Positions 28,662 to 40,700 of a stretch of 64,000 bases of DNA are shown here, piece after piece. Numbering within the stretch: the first letter of the stretch is position 1; each line of letters opens with the position of its first letter. Position numbers and translations under genes: made by a program. A model generated the notes under the pieces. It saw nothing but the letters and a program-made list of their open reading frames with translations. It was not told where the DNA came from and made no database searches. Source of the stretch: Syngnathus acus (lineage: Eukaryota > Chordata > Actinopteri > Syngnathiformes > Syngnathidae); assembly GCF_901709675.1 (NCBI RefSeq), contig NC_051087.1, forward strand, positions 8,830,884-8,894,883. Direction: 5' to 3'.

Positions 28662-28790
28662 TTTTGGAATGTGGAAGGAAGCCGCAGCACCTGAAGAAAA
28701 CCCATGCAAGCTCGGTACAGGACGGCTGAATCTCCGAACTGTGAGGCAGACTACAGCTCTTGACCACTTGGCAGCCATGCATGACCAAAT
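28662..28790 (+). repeat. Dispersed teleost repeat, right-half fragment
   Basis: The words 'ggaatgtggaaggaagccg', 'gaagaaaacccatgcaagc' and 'gaactgtgaggcagac' follow the order of the common teleost interspersed repeat as I remember it. It supplies most of the 127-residue open frame at 28468-28851, which is therefore not a gene. Confidence 0.55.
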
Positions 28791-29025
28791 GGAGGAAAAT
28801 TATGAACATTGTGTAAACACTTTGTCAATTTTGTTGGAATTGAACTTGTAATATTCTTACTCAAACAGTACAGAAGTACTTTAGTGCAATTTAATTATAA
28901 ATTATATTTTGTCGATTGCATGGATGTTTTTTTTGTAATATATTAAGACACTTGAGAAAAAAAAAAAACACATTTTAAATTGTGTTTCATGCTATTCTAC
29001 TCAGTGAAAATAAATTTTGTCCACA

Positions 29026-29059
29026 AGCATGTTGCTGATGACACCATCAGCAACATGCT
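29026..29059. repeat. Perfect 15-bp inverted repeat with 4-nt loop
   Basis: The left arm agcatgttgctgatg (29026-29040) is exactly complementary to catcagcaacatgct (29045-29059), around the loop acac. Confidence 0.95.
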
Positions 29060-29094
29060 GATACTCGCCTGACCTGTCTGTAGGCAGCGTTGGA

Positions 29095-29230
29095 CTAATT
29101 CCCACCAGTGACAATGGGGGTGAGGGTGTGACTAGTCTCCAAATGCCCTGCCCTGTAACTGGCATCCAGTTCAGGGTGTGGTTGGCCTTTCACACCATGG
29201 CAGATGGTATAGGCTTCACCCCTCCCCGTA
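29095..29230. repeat. Diverged dispersed-repeat segment
   Basis: The word order 'ctgccctgtaactggc', 'tccagttcagggtgt', 'cttcacccctccccgtaac' resembles the 'ccagttcagggtgt...ctgcctcccgcccga' segment of a common teleost repeat, in opposite orientation to 33595-33760. Low certainty. Confidence 0.35.
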
Positions 29231-29360
29231 ACCCCAAACAGAATAAACTCCGGAATTTATATGAAAAAATATATGGATATCGCAATATTGGCCCATGCTA
29301 TATGACATTGCAAAGATACGCAGTAGGTTCCGAATAGAGGTGTCTGAATATGACCAGTGA

Positions 29361-29592
29361 GATGCAAATTTAAATGTACACCGCCAGCCAATGGTTGAAC
29401 ATTATCTACAGCAATTACAATTAATTAGCTAAGAGCACATTGAGCTTGCTCATTTTGTATGCATGAAAACAATGTTGCGGAGTGCTGTTGAAAATGGGTG
29501 AATGGAAAATGAGCAAGCTACAAGATGCAAGTTTAAAAGTACACCGCCAGCCAAGGGTTGAACATTATCTAGAGCAATTAAAATAATTAGCT
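29361..29592 (+). repeat. Direct duplication of a ~70-bp unit, period about 161 bp
   Basis: The copy at 29361-29430 and the copy at 29524-29592 share gtacaccgccagcca, then ggttgaacattatct, then attagct. Between them lies a perfect 14-bp inverted repeat: agcttgctcatttt (29443-29456) and aaaatgagcaagct (29506-29519). The second copy is interrupted by the CAAGTCAAGT repeat at 29594. Matching unit sequence resumes near 29868 with 'gtgttgaaaatgg...caagctacaag'. Confidence 0.85.
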
Positions 29593-29593
29593 T

Positions 29594-29862
29594 CAAGTCA
29601 AGTAAAGTAAAGTCAAGTTTATTTATACAGCCCTTAATCACAGACAAGTCTCAAAGGGATTCACACGGGCAAAATTGACAATTATTCTCAACGTCCCCTG
29701 ATCTCAACTCTCAAGAGGGCAAGGAAAAACTCACAAAACCCCAACTGGGGAAAAATGAGAACCCTTGAGAAGAGACCACAAGGTAGGATCCCCCTTCCAG
29801 GATGACTAGGCTGCAATGGATGCAGACAGGGCAACATTAAACACGCAATATAAAACAATCCA
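29594..29862 (+). repeat. CAAGTCAAGT-type dispersed repeat (copy 1, shorter)
   Basis: It starts caagtcaagtaaagtaaag and contains 'gtttatttatacagccctta', 'ctcaaagggattcacac', 'gacaattattctcaa', 'ggcaaggaaaaactca' and 'ggatcccccttccagg'. The same words in the same order occur at 51675-52185, so both are members of one interspersed family. It is non-coding. Confidence 0.85.
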
Positions 29863-29869
29863 AATGTTG

Positions 29870-31730
29870 AAGTGGTGTTGAAAATGGATGGATAATCAAC
29901 AAGCTACAAGAACAAAACTGAGCACTGTTGACAGGGTTATATCTCAGAGACTGTGAGGTACAGTTGGTACACAAGCTGACCTAGTTAGATAAGGGACAAC
30001 TGAGGCGCAAACATTTTACATACCCACGATAATAGTAGCCTGGCTCACTGCTATCAAAAGTGATTTATCAGCGTCTGTCTCCACTCATTCATACACGAAT
30101 TATTAGTGGGTCTATATTCATGTATCTATATATATATATGGTGAACTGGTTAGCAGGTTCACCTCACAGTTCAGAGGTGCAGATTTTGATCCAGGCTCTG
30201 CCCTGTCCTGTGTGGAGTTTGCATGTTCTCAATGTGCCGACGTGTAAGTAATAAAAAACAATTCAAGTAATAATGCTAATGTTTAAATAATGGGGAAAAA
30301 AAACACTGATTAGGAGGGTGTTTTGAAACTTTTGATTGGTACTGTATATCATAATAAATATTTAAATATAATAATAATTCCCGCAACCCCCGTGGGGACA
30401 AGCGGTATAGAAAATGGATGTATAATAATAATTTATAAAGGTAAATTCACCTTCCCTTATGCATTTTCTTAACAACCAAAATAGACATATTGCCTGTGGC
30501 AGCAAACATTCCCCTTTTGCTTTCACATTTACAAATTCAAAATGACAGCTTTGAATGCACCTGACATGGGTGACAGGAAATGATGTGGCTTCAGATTGCA
30601 AAATCATAGTTGGCTGCAGATCAGGTTAACACACGCACTTTCATTCTTGTTTCATGCTGTTAGGCCAAGGCTCTGTCAAAAAAATCAATGATCAAGCCTC
30701 ATAATGGGTCATGGAAATTTTTCACACAGAATAAAACTACAGAGAAACACTATTAGGTTATTGGCTCAGAAGAAGCTCCTTGCAGCTGGAACTTCTTAAA
30801 TCTGGACATACTCCACAACATAATTTTGCTTTAGTTGGGGAATAGGCTAAGACCTCCACCTGTTGGCTTTCTTTCCCTTATGTTTGGTCTCAAAGGGTTC
30901 TATTCTTGTGACCAGCCTGAGTCATGCTGCCTAAAGCAGTTGAAAATGGGCTTTTTGCACCATTGAGGGCTTGAACACAGGAGGCTTAATTTGCCACCAG
31001 TTTTATCTGTTCTTCTCATTCTTTTAAAATCAGCATGCTCAAGACATCGTTGACATGGCGGAATGAGAAACTGATTTGCTGGAGTCTATACAGGACGTTA
31101 AGCAAAGCATCAGGTTGTCAGAATAGTCTGAGTTTAACATTACCTTGTGAAAAAACTCTTGGGAAGTGAACCAAAGCTGCAGCACCGAATTACACGCAGT
31201 GATTATCACCCAAGAGATAATTACACTCTAACATGATAAAACATACAGCCAACATAATAAAACACAGAAAACTAAGAATCAATCACTTTGCTGTGTGCAT
31301 AGCAGGGAGAGCCACGTGGTTTTGATAAGGCTGCGCAAAGCAGCACAGTGAGGTAATGATGAAGTCATCTCTGTCCTCTGAACAAGTTCACGTCCAACTT
31401 TAAACCCACTGGGATCACTCTCCAACTCACAGGCATGTTTGGCTAGTCAAAGTATTTCGAAATCTTTCAACCAAATTAGATTTACAGTATATAACGTTCA
31501 GTTGATAAAGGGAGCAGAAAAAAAATCCACGTAAATTTCCATCTAAGATGATTCCACCGAGTTTTGTCGTTTGAACATATGATTTTACCCATGGATTTTA
31601 TGAGCTTGTATGAAGTGAGGTGACTTGACACGCAATCTTTTCTAGAACGAGTTGGTTTTTTTCTTTCGGTGATAAGAAGTGATGCGCACTGATACGCGCA
31701 CACACACACACTCACGCACAAGACCTGCGA
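29870..31730. other. Gene-free stretch with a SINE-like fragment
   Basis: Apart from the minus-strand repeat fragment at 30138-30240 and a related scrap at 30380-30420 ('cgtggggacaagcggtatagaaaatgga'), I see no element or exon. Confidence 0.4.
30138..30240 (-). repeat. tRNA-like repeat fragment
   Basis: The sequence 'tggtgaactggttagcaggttcacctcacagttcagaggtgcag' followed by 'tgtggagtttgcatgttctc' is the complement-orientation end of the dispersed family seen at 28662-28790. Its ggttagca...cctcaca part resembles a tRNA-derived head. Confidence 0.5.
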
Positions 31731-31732
31731 AA

Positions 31733-32045
31733 AGCCAGCTCAGTGGCCTAGTGGTAGAGTGTCCGCCCTGAGACTGGAAGGTTGTGGGTTCAAACCCTGG
31801 CCGGGTCATACCAAAGACTATAAAAATGGGACCCATTGCCTCCCTGCTTGGCACTCAGCATTAAGGGTTGGAATTGGGGGGTTAGATCACCAACTGATTC
31901 CCGAGCGCGGCACCGCTGCTGCTCACTGCTCCCCTCTCCCCCAGGGGATGGATCAAAATCACACGGGGATGGGTTAAATGCAGAGGGCAAATTTCACCAC
32001 ACCCAGATGTGTGTGTGACGATCATTGGGACTTTAACTTTGAATA
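31733..32045 (+). mobile_element. tRNA-derived SINE, near full length
   Basis: The head has Pol III promoter boxes: the A box within tggcctagtggtagag (about 31743) and the B box gggttcaaaccc (about 31785-31796). A family-typical body follows: 'gtcataccaaagactataaa', 'ctgcttggcactcagcatt', 'cactgctcccctctccccc' and 'gatgggttaaatgcagag'. It ends 'gacgatcattgggactttaa'. I recognise this as a SINE abundant in many teleost genomes but do not assign a family name with confidence. No convincing target-site duplication was found. Confidence 0.85.
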
Positions 32046-34600
32046 GAATTTACACAAATGCTAATTATCATTGATGTCTGGATGCAAAACAATGCAGTGT
32101 GGATTCCATTCCTTTCCATTAACTTATTGACGGGAACAATTCTACTTTTGGTTTCAGTTACTGGAAGTTAACTTTTACCAACCGGTTGTACAAGCCATAC
32201 ACTTAAACTTGAATACATGAAAGTGACTTGAATGTTAGGCCAGGGAGCCAATGACCATAGAAGCCATTGTAAACCCTTCATCCGTCTGTCTATCCGTCCT
32301 TCCAGCCATCCACACATCATCTGAACTTCTTTATCCTTCACAATGTGGGTCCTATATGCAGTGAAGGTCTCGGGAATGAAAATTCTAATTTGTCAATACT
32401 TTTAAAAGGCTACTTGGCGTAAATTGAATACCTGCACATTCCGTGAATGAGACCACAACGAGTAAGGTGATTTACAGTCAAAAAATATTATTTTTATAGA
32501 ATTAATCATCCCTGGGTGTACCCCACCTCTCGCCCAAACTCATCTGGGATAGCAAGCATGATGGAAGGTACGAGATAGACAAAATTATTTTGATTGCATC
32601 TTGCAGCCAGTCAAGAAAAAAAAACCAATATTCTTCAGCCTTGATAAAGTTAATAATAGCGTGTTATTTATTTTTAGTTGTAATGGAGGCCTTACTTTAA
32701 TAATATTTTTCAGGATAATTTAAGATAATTTCAGGATTGTTACGGATCTGTGGAAAGCCTCCAGACATGAGAGACTGTTTTATTTCAGCAGAAAAACTAC
32801 TAAATAAACACATTGTACGTGATAGAATAAAAAGGATCAAAACAATAATAGTAATGTGGTTTAAATAATGAACATCCGTTTTTCTATTTGGTATTGTAGT
32901 TTTGCTGCAAGCTTGAGAACATTGACGCATTGAAATATGCTGTACTGGCTCCATCTAGAGGGCAAGAACAATTGAAACTGTTGATCAAAGTGCACAACCT
33001 CAGATGGTGTCAGTAGGGAGACAAGTAGAATAAACATTGAGTAAAGCGCTGAGGTCTTCTGTAAAATGGGATACGACCTCCTCAATAAAGTGCTCTTTAT
33101 TCATTTGGCATTCAAACATAAAAATAGCATTCACATCTTATTCTAATGCAACGTTTTTCCTAAAGGTTAGGACATGTGTGAAAAGAACAAATACATTTGG
33201 AAATATTAAGAAAACAAAACATTGTTTCAAACTGTTACACTAAAATCATAAGGGGACAGTAAGAAACATAGAAACGAAACAAAATCTCGTTTAGTTTCTA
33301 ATTCAGGATGAGTCAGAAAGGAGTGTGCCATCTTTCTGTTATTTTACGCGAATAGGTGCCACCCATTCATTGGAACGTTTCTTTGGTGAATCACAATTAT
33401 AGAAAACACTTTAGGGTTTTAATTATATGGTTACACTAGTCACGTACAAATGTACTGCACTTGCTTCATTTGGACCACACCCAGGGAGTCAATACAATCT
33501 GGCTTTGAATTATTTATTTTCTCATATTCGATGCGCTGACTGTTTTTATTTGACCATGGTAACTTTCATTCATCATCTGAGCTGATCCTCATGAGGTTTG
33601 CGGCAGTGTTGGAGTCTATCCCAGCAGTGGGGGGCGGGGGACACACTGAGCTGGATGCACATTCTCACCTCCACTCACACCAACGGGCAATTTGGAGTGT
33701 TCAATCGGCCTCCCATGCATGTTTTTGAGAATATGGGAGGAAACCGGATTAGATTAAAGAATTTTGGATACTACCGCTGGATTCCTTACAGACTCGGATC
33801 GTATCTCCGCCAATCATCCACACTGACATTCAATTCTGTGCCGTACAAATTTGGACTGTGGGAGAGGGACGATGTGGAAACTTGCCAAAGCTCAAACATG
33901 AAATAGTTAAATTCTGATTTAAATGTACATTCAGCTGACACCACTGCTATGTCTCTGCAAGCTTAACAATTTTTTTGTTACAGTGCATATTCTCAAGTGC
34001 AAACCATAGCAGTCAGCAAACCCGCAGAGGCACAGAAATAGTCACATAACAACTGTAGCCTCTGCAGCAATCAGTCATCCAAACAAAGCAAATGAAGGAC
34101 CTGATCCACTTCACATGCACTCTAGGGTATGCAAGTAAATAACTGTATGGCCTACCACAAACAGCCCAAGATGATGGGCTATTGGGGTCTATTCTTAGAA
34201 CATGTTCCTATTTCCATCATTTTCTTTCCTCGGCTCAGTCACAAGGACAGATGACGCGTGCTCTGAGAAGTGGAAGGAAAAAATAAATTCCCAAGAACCG
34301 TCAGCCAGACACCTCAAATATTCCACAACAACTTTTCTTCTACCTCTATTCATTTGGCCAGAGGAGTGAACGTGAAATGTAAACCAACCCCACCCATCTG
34401 AATTATTCCTTTTTTTTCTTTGAAGCATTTTCATGAAGTAACACCAACAATGGCATACTTATGTATATGGTTTATGTGAACAACTGAGCATATGCAAATA
34501 TCAAATGTCTTCCTATGCTCTCATTTTGCTCTTTGTGGAAGCCACCTCCATCCATACTGACTTGAGCCCTCCCCTATCCTAACCAAGACAGCTGAAACAG
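32046..34600. other. Gene-free stretch upstream of the SOD-repeat gene
   Basis: A dispersed-repeat fragment lies at 33595-33760. Otherwise the sequence is AT-rich with no supportable exon. The frame at 33598-33906 is derived from the repeat. Confidence 0.4.
33595..33760 (+). repeat. Dispersed teleost repeat, left-half fragment
   Basis: The words 'ggagtctatcccagcagt', 'gggcgggggacacactgagc', 'cgggcaatttggagtgttca', 'tcccatgcatgtttttga' and 'gggaggaaaccgga' occur in the canonical order of this common family. Confidence 0.6.
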
Positions 34601-34609
34601 CCCTGATAA

Positions 34610-34680
34610 CCAATCACAGGCTGACAAGGACAGATGGCCCAATTATTGAAGTATAAGAGAGCTGTACACTTCTGCAAACC
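34610..34680 (+). promoter_or_regulatory. cusr: Core promoter of the SOD-repeat gene (CCAAT + TATA)
   Basis: A CCAAT box at 34610-34614 (ataaccaatcac) and a TATA motif tataagag at 34652-34659 sit about 100-170 bases upstream of the start codon at 34780. That places transcription start near 34680, with a 5'UTR of about 100 bases. The spacing of 42 bases between the boxes is normal for a TATA promoter. Confidence 0.6.
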
Positions 34681-34779
34681 AGTCACGCAGGACACATCTT
34701 AGAGAATGCAATTGTGTCACCACAGTTCACACCAAGATACTGCACAGATTTTTCATTTGACTTTTGCCATCCTGCCACT

Positions 34780-37700
34780 ATGTGCCTTCTGATTGCTCTG
34801 CTAATTAGCTTCACTGGTGAGTATAAAGTAGCTTTTCCAGAACTGAATGTGCTGTTAGTAGGCTTTTATTTGTAACCTTTAATTGTTTGACTAATTTTTT
34901 AATTAGATAACTGAGTGCTTTATTTTGCCCGCAGGATGGTGCATGGAAACAAAAGGGCTTCTAGGTTAAAAAACATTTAAAGTGTCATTCAGATTTGGCT
35001 GCTAATTTTTAACTTTTTATAATTTGCAATGCATGCATGTCAATTGTGGAAGTGTGTGTACGTGCTGTGCTCACATGATGAATTTAATGCAATCATTGTA
35101 TGGAATAATTAAAAAAAATGTTGTCCAGTGACCTGACCCTAGAATGAATAAGTGGAAAAAAACAAATGGACAGATGGTTTATACCAGACAGGCGCAACTG
35201 AGTGGAAGACAAAAAATAGGAAATTATTCAAAATTACCTGTCTCTATTATTATGATGCCATTGTGTCTATATTTAGCAAAGATTGTTATTGTACATACAT
35301 ATTTGGGATTATTACGTTATCTTAAATTCTGCCATTTGAGGTATTGCGCTTCTGGTTCAGTGCAATGTTTCAAGCTTTCACTTGGAAAATAATTCCTTCG
35401 TAAATAATTCACCGGTCTGACGAGACCATGTCTATTTGATTTTCACTTGTCCTTCATATGTTTTGGTGCAGTTAAATAAAAGATGTGTACAAAAGTCAAA
35501 AAGGCCAGCACTAGCTTGTTTTAATTTATTTGTTTCAGAGCAATTGTATTGTAGTGCGGTACAAAAAAAATGCAAGAGCAAAATAAGTTAATCTCTGTAT
35601 TACCACATTAGTAAGGTGACCTGTGGGGTTTTTAGCAAAACAATATTGGCGTATTTGAAAACTTGGTATACTGTTAATAAGTAGCATTTGTGTTAATATT
35701 CTCCCAGTCAATGCATAATTTTTTTGTTAAATGTGTTGAACTTTGAGAATAAATTAAACATTATTACCCTGCAAAATCTGTAAATTAAATGATGACTCGA
35801 GTACGGTATGAAAACTATTTTCGGTTTTGCTAGAAGAAATTATTCACGTAGGCTACTTGGAGAAATAACAGCTAGTTGTTAACAAATGATGTTAAAAGTT
35901 CATGAAATTATTGACTGAAACGAACAATCTCGGCGGTAGTAAAAAATGGCTCTAATACAAGTACTGTATAATTTCCAGTGAGAATGCTGAACTGATCAAA
36001 GATAAAAAAAAAAAAAAAAAGTACTATTATTCCCCAATCAAATGTTTTTGGTGTGGTGTGTTTTCTTTTAGGTTCCGCCTCCAGTGTTCAGTTTCTGGCT
36101 CCAATCAACATGGGTGGAGTTTTAGGTCAGGTGCAATTTGACTCAACGTCACAGACTGCCGCTGTCAACGTCACTGGTGCTGGATCATGCGGTACCATCA
36201 ACCTTTCCCTCACTGAGTTTCCCGTCATGTACGGCCACTTTGTTGATCCGTGCTCAGAGGCAAACATTGGCTCTAGTGTTTTCACATTCACTGCCAATGC
36301 CACGTCAGCGGCCAGCTTCAGTGTGTCAAGTCTATTTGATCAGCGCTCAAACCTGGATGATCTATCGCTGACTTTGCAGACCTGCGACAACCGTCGTGTG
36401 TGCACAGTTGTAAGTCGCAGTCAAACAGTCTTGACAAGTCAGGCTCGGTTCACTGGAGGGATTGCAGGTAATGTTTACATTCGTCGAAACGCTCAACTAA
36501 GCAACTCAAGGCTCCTACTAGATCTTGTTACGATCGGTCAAGTCAATGCATCCTCGACCAACATGACACTCTTTGGCTCAGTAAGCTCAACTGCAAGCTG
36601 CGATGTTCTTCTTGGTAGTTTAGATGAATCAGCTTTAACAAATCTGAGTGTCGTCGAGATTGGAACTCCCTTGCAACCTAGGAAATCTCGCCTGGACTTA
36701 AGTGACTATGATGACAACACAGCGTTTCTCATCCTTCGCCAAGCTTCAACCTTCATATGTGCTCAAATCTATAATGTACCAGAGAAACAAGTGAGTGCCC
36801 AACTTGATATGAAAGGAATACATGGATACATGCGCTTCCGTCAAGCTTCCCCTTTTGATCAGACAGAGGTGAAGATCAGCCTGAGTAACTTGCGGAGCAG
36901 GGTGGGTCCTTTTCATGTCCACAATTTTCCTGTTCCTTCAGGCAGGTCATCTTCTTCTAACCTGTGCTCCAATGACAATTTGGGCCCCCATTGGAATCCA
37001 TTTGGTGTCAACGTAACAGCCCCGACATACCCCAGTGGACCTGGATCGACACATGACCTTTACGAGGTTGGAGACCTCAGTTCCAAGCATATGTCCCTCG
37101 CAACTATAAATGAAGTGAATATGACATTTAAAGACTTCAACCTGCCTCTTTTTGGACATAATAGTATTGTTGGCCGATCCATTCTGATTCACCTAACAGA
37201 TGGTTCCAGGTATGTTTGCGCCAGCATTGGCTATCCCGGTGAGGTCATTGTAGCCAGAGCTACTTTTAGGAGCCCATTGGTTGGTGAAATGTGGCTCACC
37301 CAGCTGAAGGACCACCCCCTCTCTGATGTATCCAACTTTTTGATTTTGTCATATGGAAACCCCACAATGGCCTCAACCATAAACCATAACTGGCATATCC
37401 ATGTGTACCCCATCAGCTCAGAGCGAGACGATGATGAGACACGCTGCAGCACAGCAGGTGGTCATTGGAACCCTTATAATGTTGACACACAAGATAGCAG
37501 TTATGGTCTCAACTGTGGCCCATCCAATCCGCTTTCCTGTGAAGTCGGCGACCTTTCCAATAAATACAGTACCCTCAACCTCAGTGCCACAGTTGACGGG
37601 GTCGAAGCGAAACATTTCTTCACTGATGTCACTTCGTGGTTGCAAGGCTCAGGCGCTATTGGTCGTTCTCTGGTCATCCATCGGGCGGGAAGAGGAGGGC

Positions 37701-40700
37701 CAAGGATTGCATGCGCTAATATCACTATGCTGCGTGTACCCAAAGCAAACCTAGGACCTTGGTTTGGCCCTGGCTCATCTACTGGAAATATTCAGTTAAA
37801 CCAATCTGTCCCCAATGGCCCCACAAATATAGCTGTGTCCTTGTCCAACTTGAATGCCATAGCCGGTGGCTACCACGTTCACATTTTGCCCATCAAACCA
37901 AACAGCACAGAACCATGTTCCGCTGCAAATATTAGAGGACACTACAACCCGCTGTCTGTCAACATCACACTGTCCCCTCCACCTGGAAATGGCACTGTTG
38001 ACCAATATGAGATTGGCGATCTCGGTGGAAAATTTGGGCTGCTGACTGACTTGAATGAATCGCAGGAGATGTATGTCGACGCCAACTTACCACTAACTGG
38101 GCCCCACAGCGTCGTGGGAAGATCTATTGTGGTCCACTACAGCAGCAACGGATCAAGGTGAGCACACATGTCGATGGGCGTGTATCCATAAAGGGTTAGG
38201 GTTATTCTGAATGAATAAAGGGTGGGGCAGGAAAGGTCGTGCTCCTAAAACAGAAAGAAAGGCTAACTCCCATTGGAAGTAATGGGAGATGATTTTCTTT
38301 CTTTTTCACAAAATTCTGGCTCTTGTCATGAATAGGCATTGTGTGTTCAACACAGGCAAACCTGCTGGGATAGAAATAGAGCTTACTTCCCTTTTGAAGG
38401 CAGTCAGGTGTAGAGTCCTTTGTAACAGACCCCCCCTTGTTTACATAAGTCTCCATTTATTAAGTCACTCAAAATATTGTGTGAAAAAAAGGCCTTTCAC
38501 AGACCTTTGATTGATATGCAAAAAAATGCACTTTTTTCACAGACTGCAGTGTGCTGACATATCTGCGGAGAGAAATACAGATGGACAATGGATCCTTGCC
38601 ATGGCTGTGTTTAATGGTCCTTTAAATGGGACAGTCAGAATGGTAAGCATTGCAAGTCTTCAGCATCTGCTCCCGCAGGTTGGAGCACACTAGTTATGTA
38701 GAAAATCTTCACAGTAATCACAAATGTGTGATTTTCAGTCCTCCTTGACAGCTGTAACTTAACATGAGCCAAGCTGCCACAAAAACATGTGAGACTGCAT
38801 TGTGCCTGTGGTACCGTAGGTTACGCGAGGGAGGTAAAGGATGAAACTCAACAGTTTAAATTGTCATCCATTTCTGGCAGTAAGAATCTAAATGCCCCTA
38901 TGAAGCGCAAAAGAGAACAGCTGTGCCTGTCAGCTATCCTCCTGAGGCACCATGCTGAGCCCGGCAGCATCTATGGAAAAGAGCCAATAACTTAGTATTT
39001 GCATGTGAGGTGATAGCTTGGAGACAATCAAAATGATTTAACATAAAGCACTTCTTTAAATCAGAATTCATTCTGCTTGCAGAGCAAAAAAAAAAATGGG
39101 AAGGACAGCAATGATTTCTGTGAATAAGCAATTATTACATCTATCTCTGGTTGATCTCTTCCAGGTCCAGCAAATGTTTCCTGATGGAAGTAGCGGTGAT
39201 ACCACCCTGGAGGTGAATCTACTATCTGCAACTGTAAGTATTGCATACACGTACAGATGTTTTGCTTGTTTGGCTGTTCGCACCACTGCATACGGTGATA
39301 TTTGAAACTTTGTTTGAAGTAAAAGTGTAGTTTTTACAACATTAAGAATTCAATTGCGACATACAAGTAGGTCAGAAGGATTTATTATGCTGTGCCAAAT
39401 TAATAAAATGGGTATGGTACATAATCAACATTAAAAATCTTGTTTTGTGCTTTGGTACAATTGTCTGTATTTTTTTTTTTTTTTTTTTTTCTTTCTTTCT
39501 TTCTTTGTCAGGCCGAGCATGGTGGTATGTGTAAGTAAAACATTCCATAGAGACAAAATAAGCACTTTTGTTCGACTGTTTGCTGTGACCTGAATACGCT
39601 TGCGTAAATGAGAAGCAATGGTTCAGTGGTTTAATTTAATATGCACCATTACAAGCAAGTAAACGAACATCTGATATTTGGCCGTCAGCCCTTCAGCTAC
39701 ATTACTCTGGCTGCATCAATTATCCAGGAGTCCTTCCAACATTTTTACAGACCCCCCCCCCCTCTTTTTTTTAATACTGTAAATGCTGTACTACTGATAA
39801 CTTAACTCCCCCCATTCCAAGTTAAGACCCTCCCAGTGGTATTATTGCTATACTTTTGTTTGTATGTTTTGATGAGCATATATCATTGCATTGCAACATT
39901 TGTAGATTTTGTTTTGATTCCGAGTAGACAAGTATTCTGTAGCAGGATGTTGGTAGTGCAGTGATGTGCAACTTTAGAATATTTTATACTTGTCAAGGAC
40001 CTGATTTCAAAGGGATAAAGTTAGTTTGAAATGCTCGATGACTAAGAAAGCAATTCCAGAGAAATAGTCTTCCAGATTAAGAATGACAGGTGTTTTTATT
40101 GCTAAATACTCATTGAAGGAAATATGCACTCATAACTGGGTGTGTTGTATGTGAGAATTCTCAGGGGAAAAAAAGTGCTTGAGCTTGTTTTGTTTTTTTT
40201 GTTTTAATGTCTCTTTGCAGCTGACCGAGGCGTCACTGTTCATATCAAATAACCTTATCGGCGCCACTGATAACAGCCAGTGTAACAATTATCAGGGAAC
40301 CTATAACCCTTTCAACATGACATCAATGGTAAGACTCGAAAGCTTCAAGTGTGATAGCTAATCTATACTTAACAATGACAAACACGTATATTCATTATTT
40401 TTTTAGAGTTCTAGCTGCTCTATTGACTATCCTTTGAGCTGTGTGGTTGGGGAGTTATCTGGAAGACACGGTGCAGTCAGCCTGAGGGAGAGACAGCTCT
40501 ACACTGACAGCATTATTCAACTTTCTGGGGATCACACAGGTGAGAACTGAGTAATGAGGACCTTCAGTCACGTGCCCATAAGCAACCACTTCATGGCTTT
40601 TCTCCACATGCTAATAATTAACTCAGATGTAAACCTAGAGTGTATTTAGAATGAGACGCTATCACTCTGTTTATTTAGGAAAGCGAAAATGCCATGCCCT

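Larger units (their letters stand above)
21420..29340. other. Gene-free stretch with scattered repeats
   Basis: No exon is supportable. Contents noted are an ATAAA array at 23070-23111, an imperfect CA array at 26441-26512, a dispersed-repeat fragment at 28662-28790, a perfect 15-bp hairpin at 29026-29059, and a diverged repeat-like segment at 29095-29230. Confidence 0.45.

Noticed and set aside
28468-28851. 127-residue plus-strand open frame
   Set aside because: Its C-terminal half is the translation of a dispersed repeat (ggaatgtggaaggaagccg ... gaactgtgaggcagac). There is no splice or promoter context.
31733-31805. Functional tRNA gene at the head of the SINE
   Set aside because: The cloverleaf is decayed and it is fused to a typical SINE body. 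Only the Pol III boxes are kept.
36053-36071. Met at 36053 as the start of the SOD-repeat protein
   Set aside because: It lies in the polypyrimidine tract and acceptor. Exon 1 at 34780 supplies a proper signal peptide in phase.
39468-39535. Possible microexon in cusr intron 4 (T-rich tract, cag, about 19 bases, gtaagt)
   Set aside because: 19 bases would shift the frame. Exons 4 and 5 already join in phase and repeat 6 aligns with repeat 5 without extra residues.
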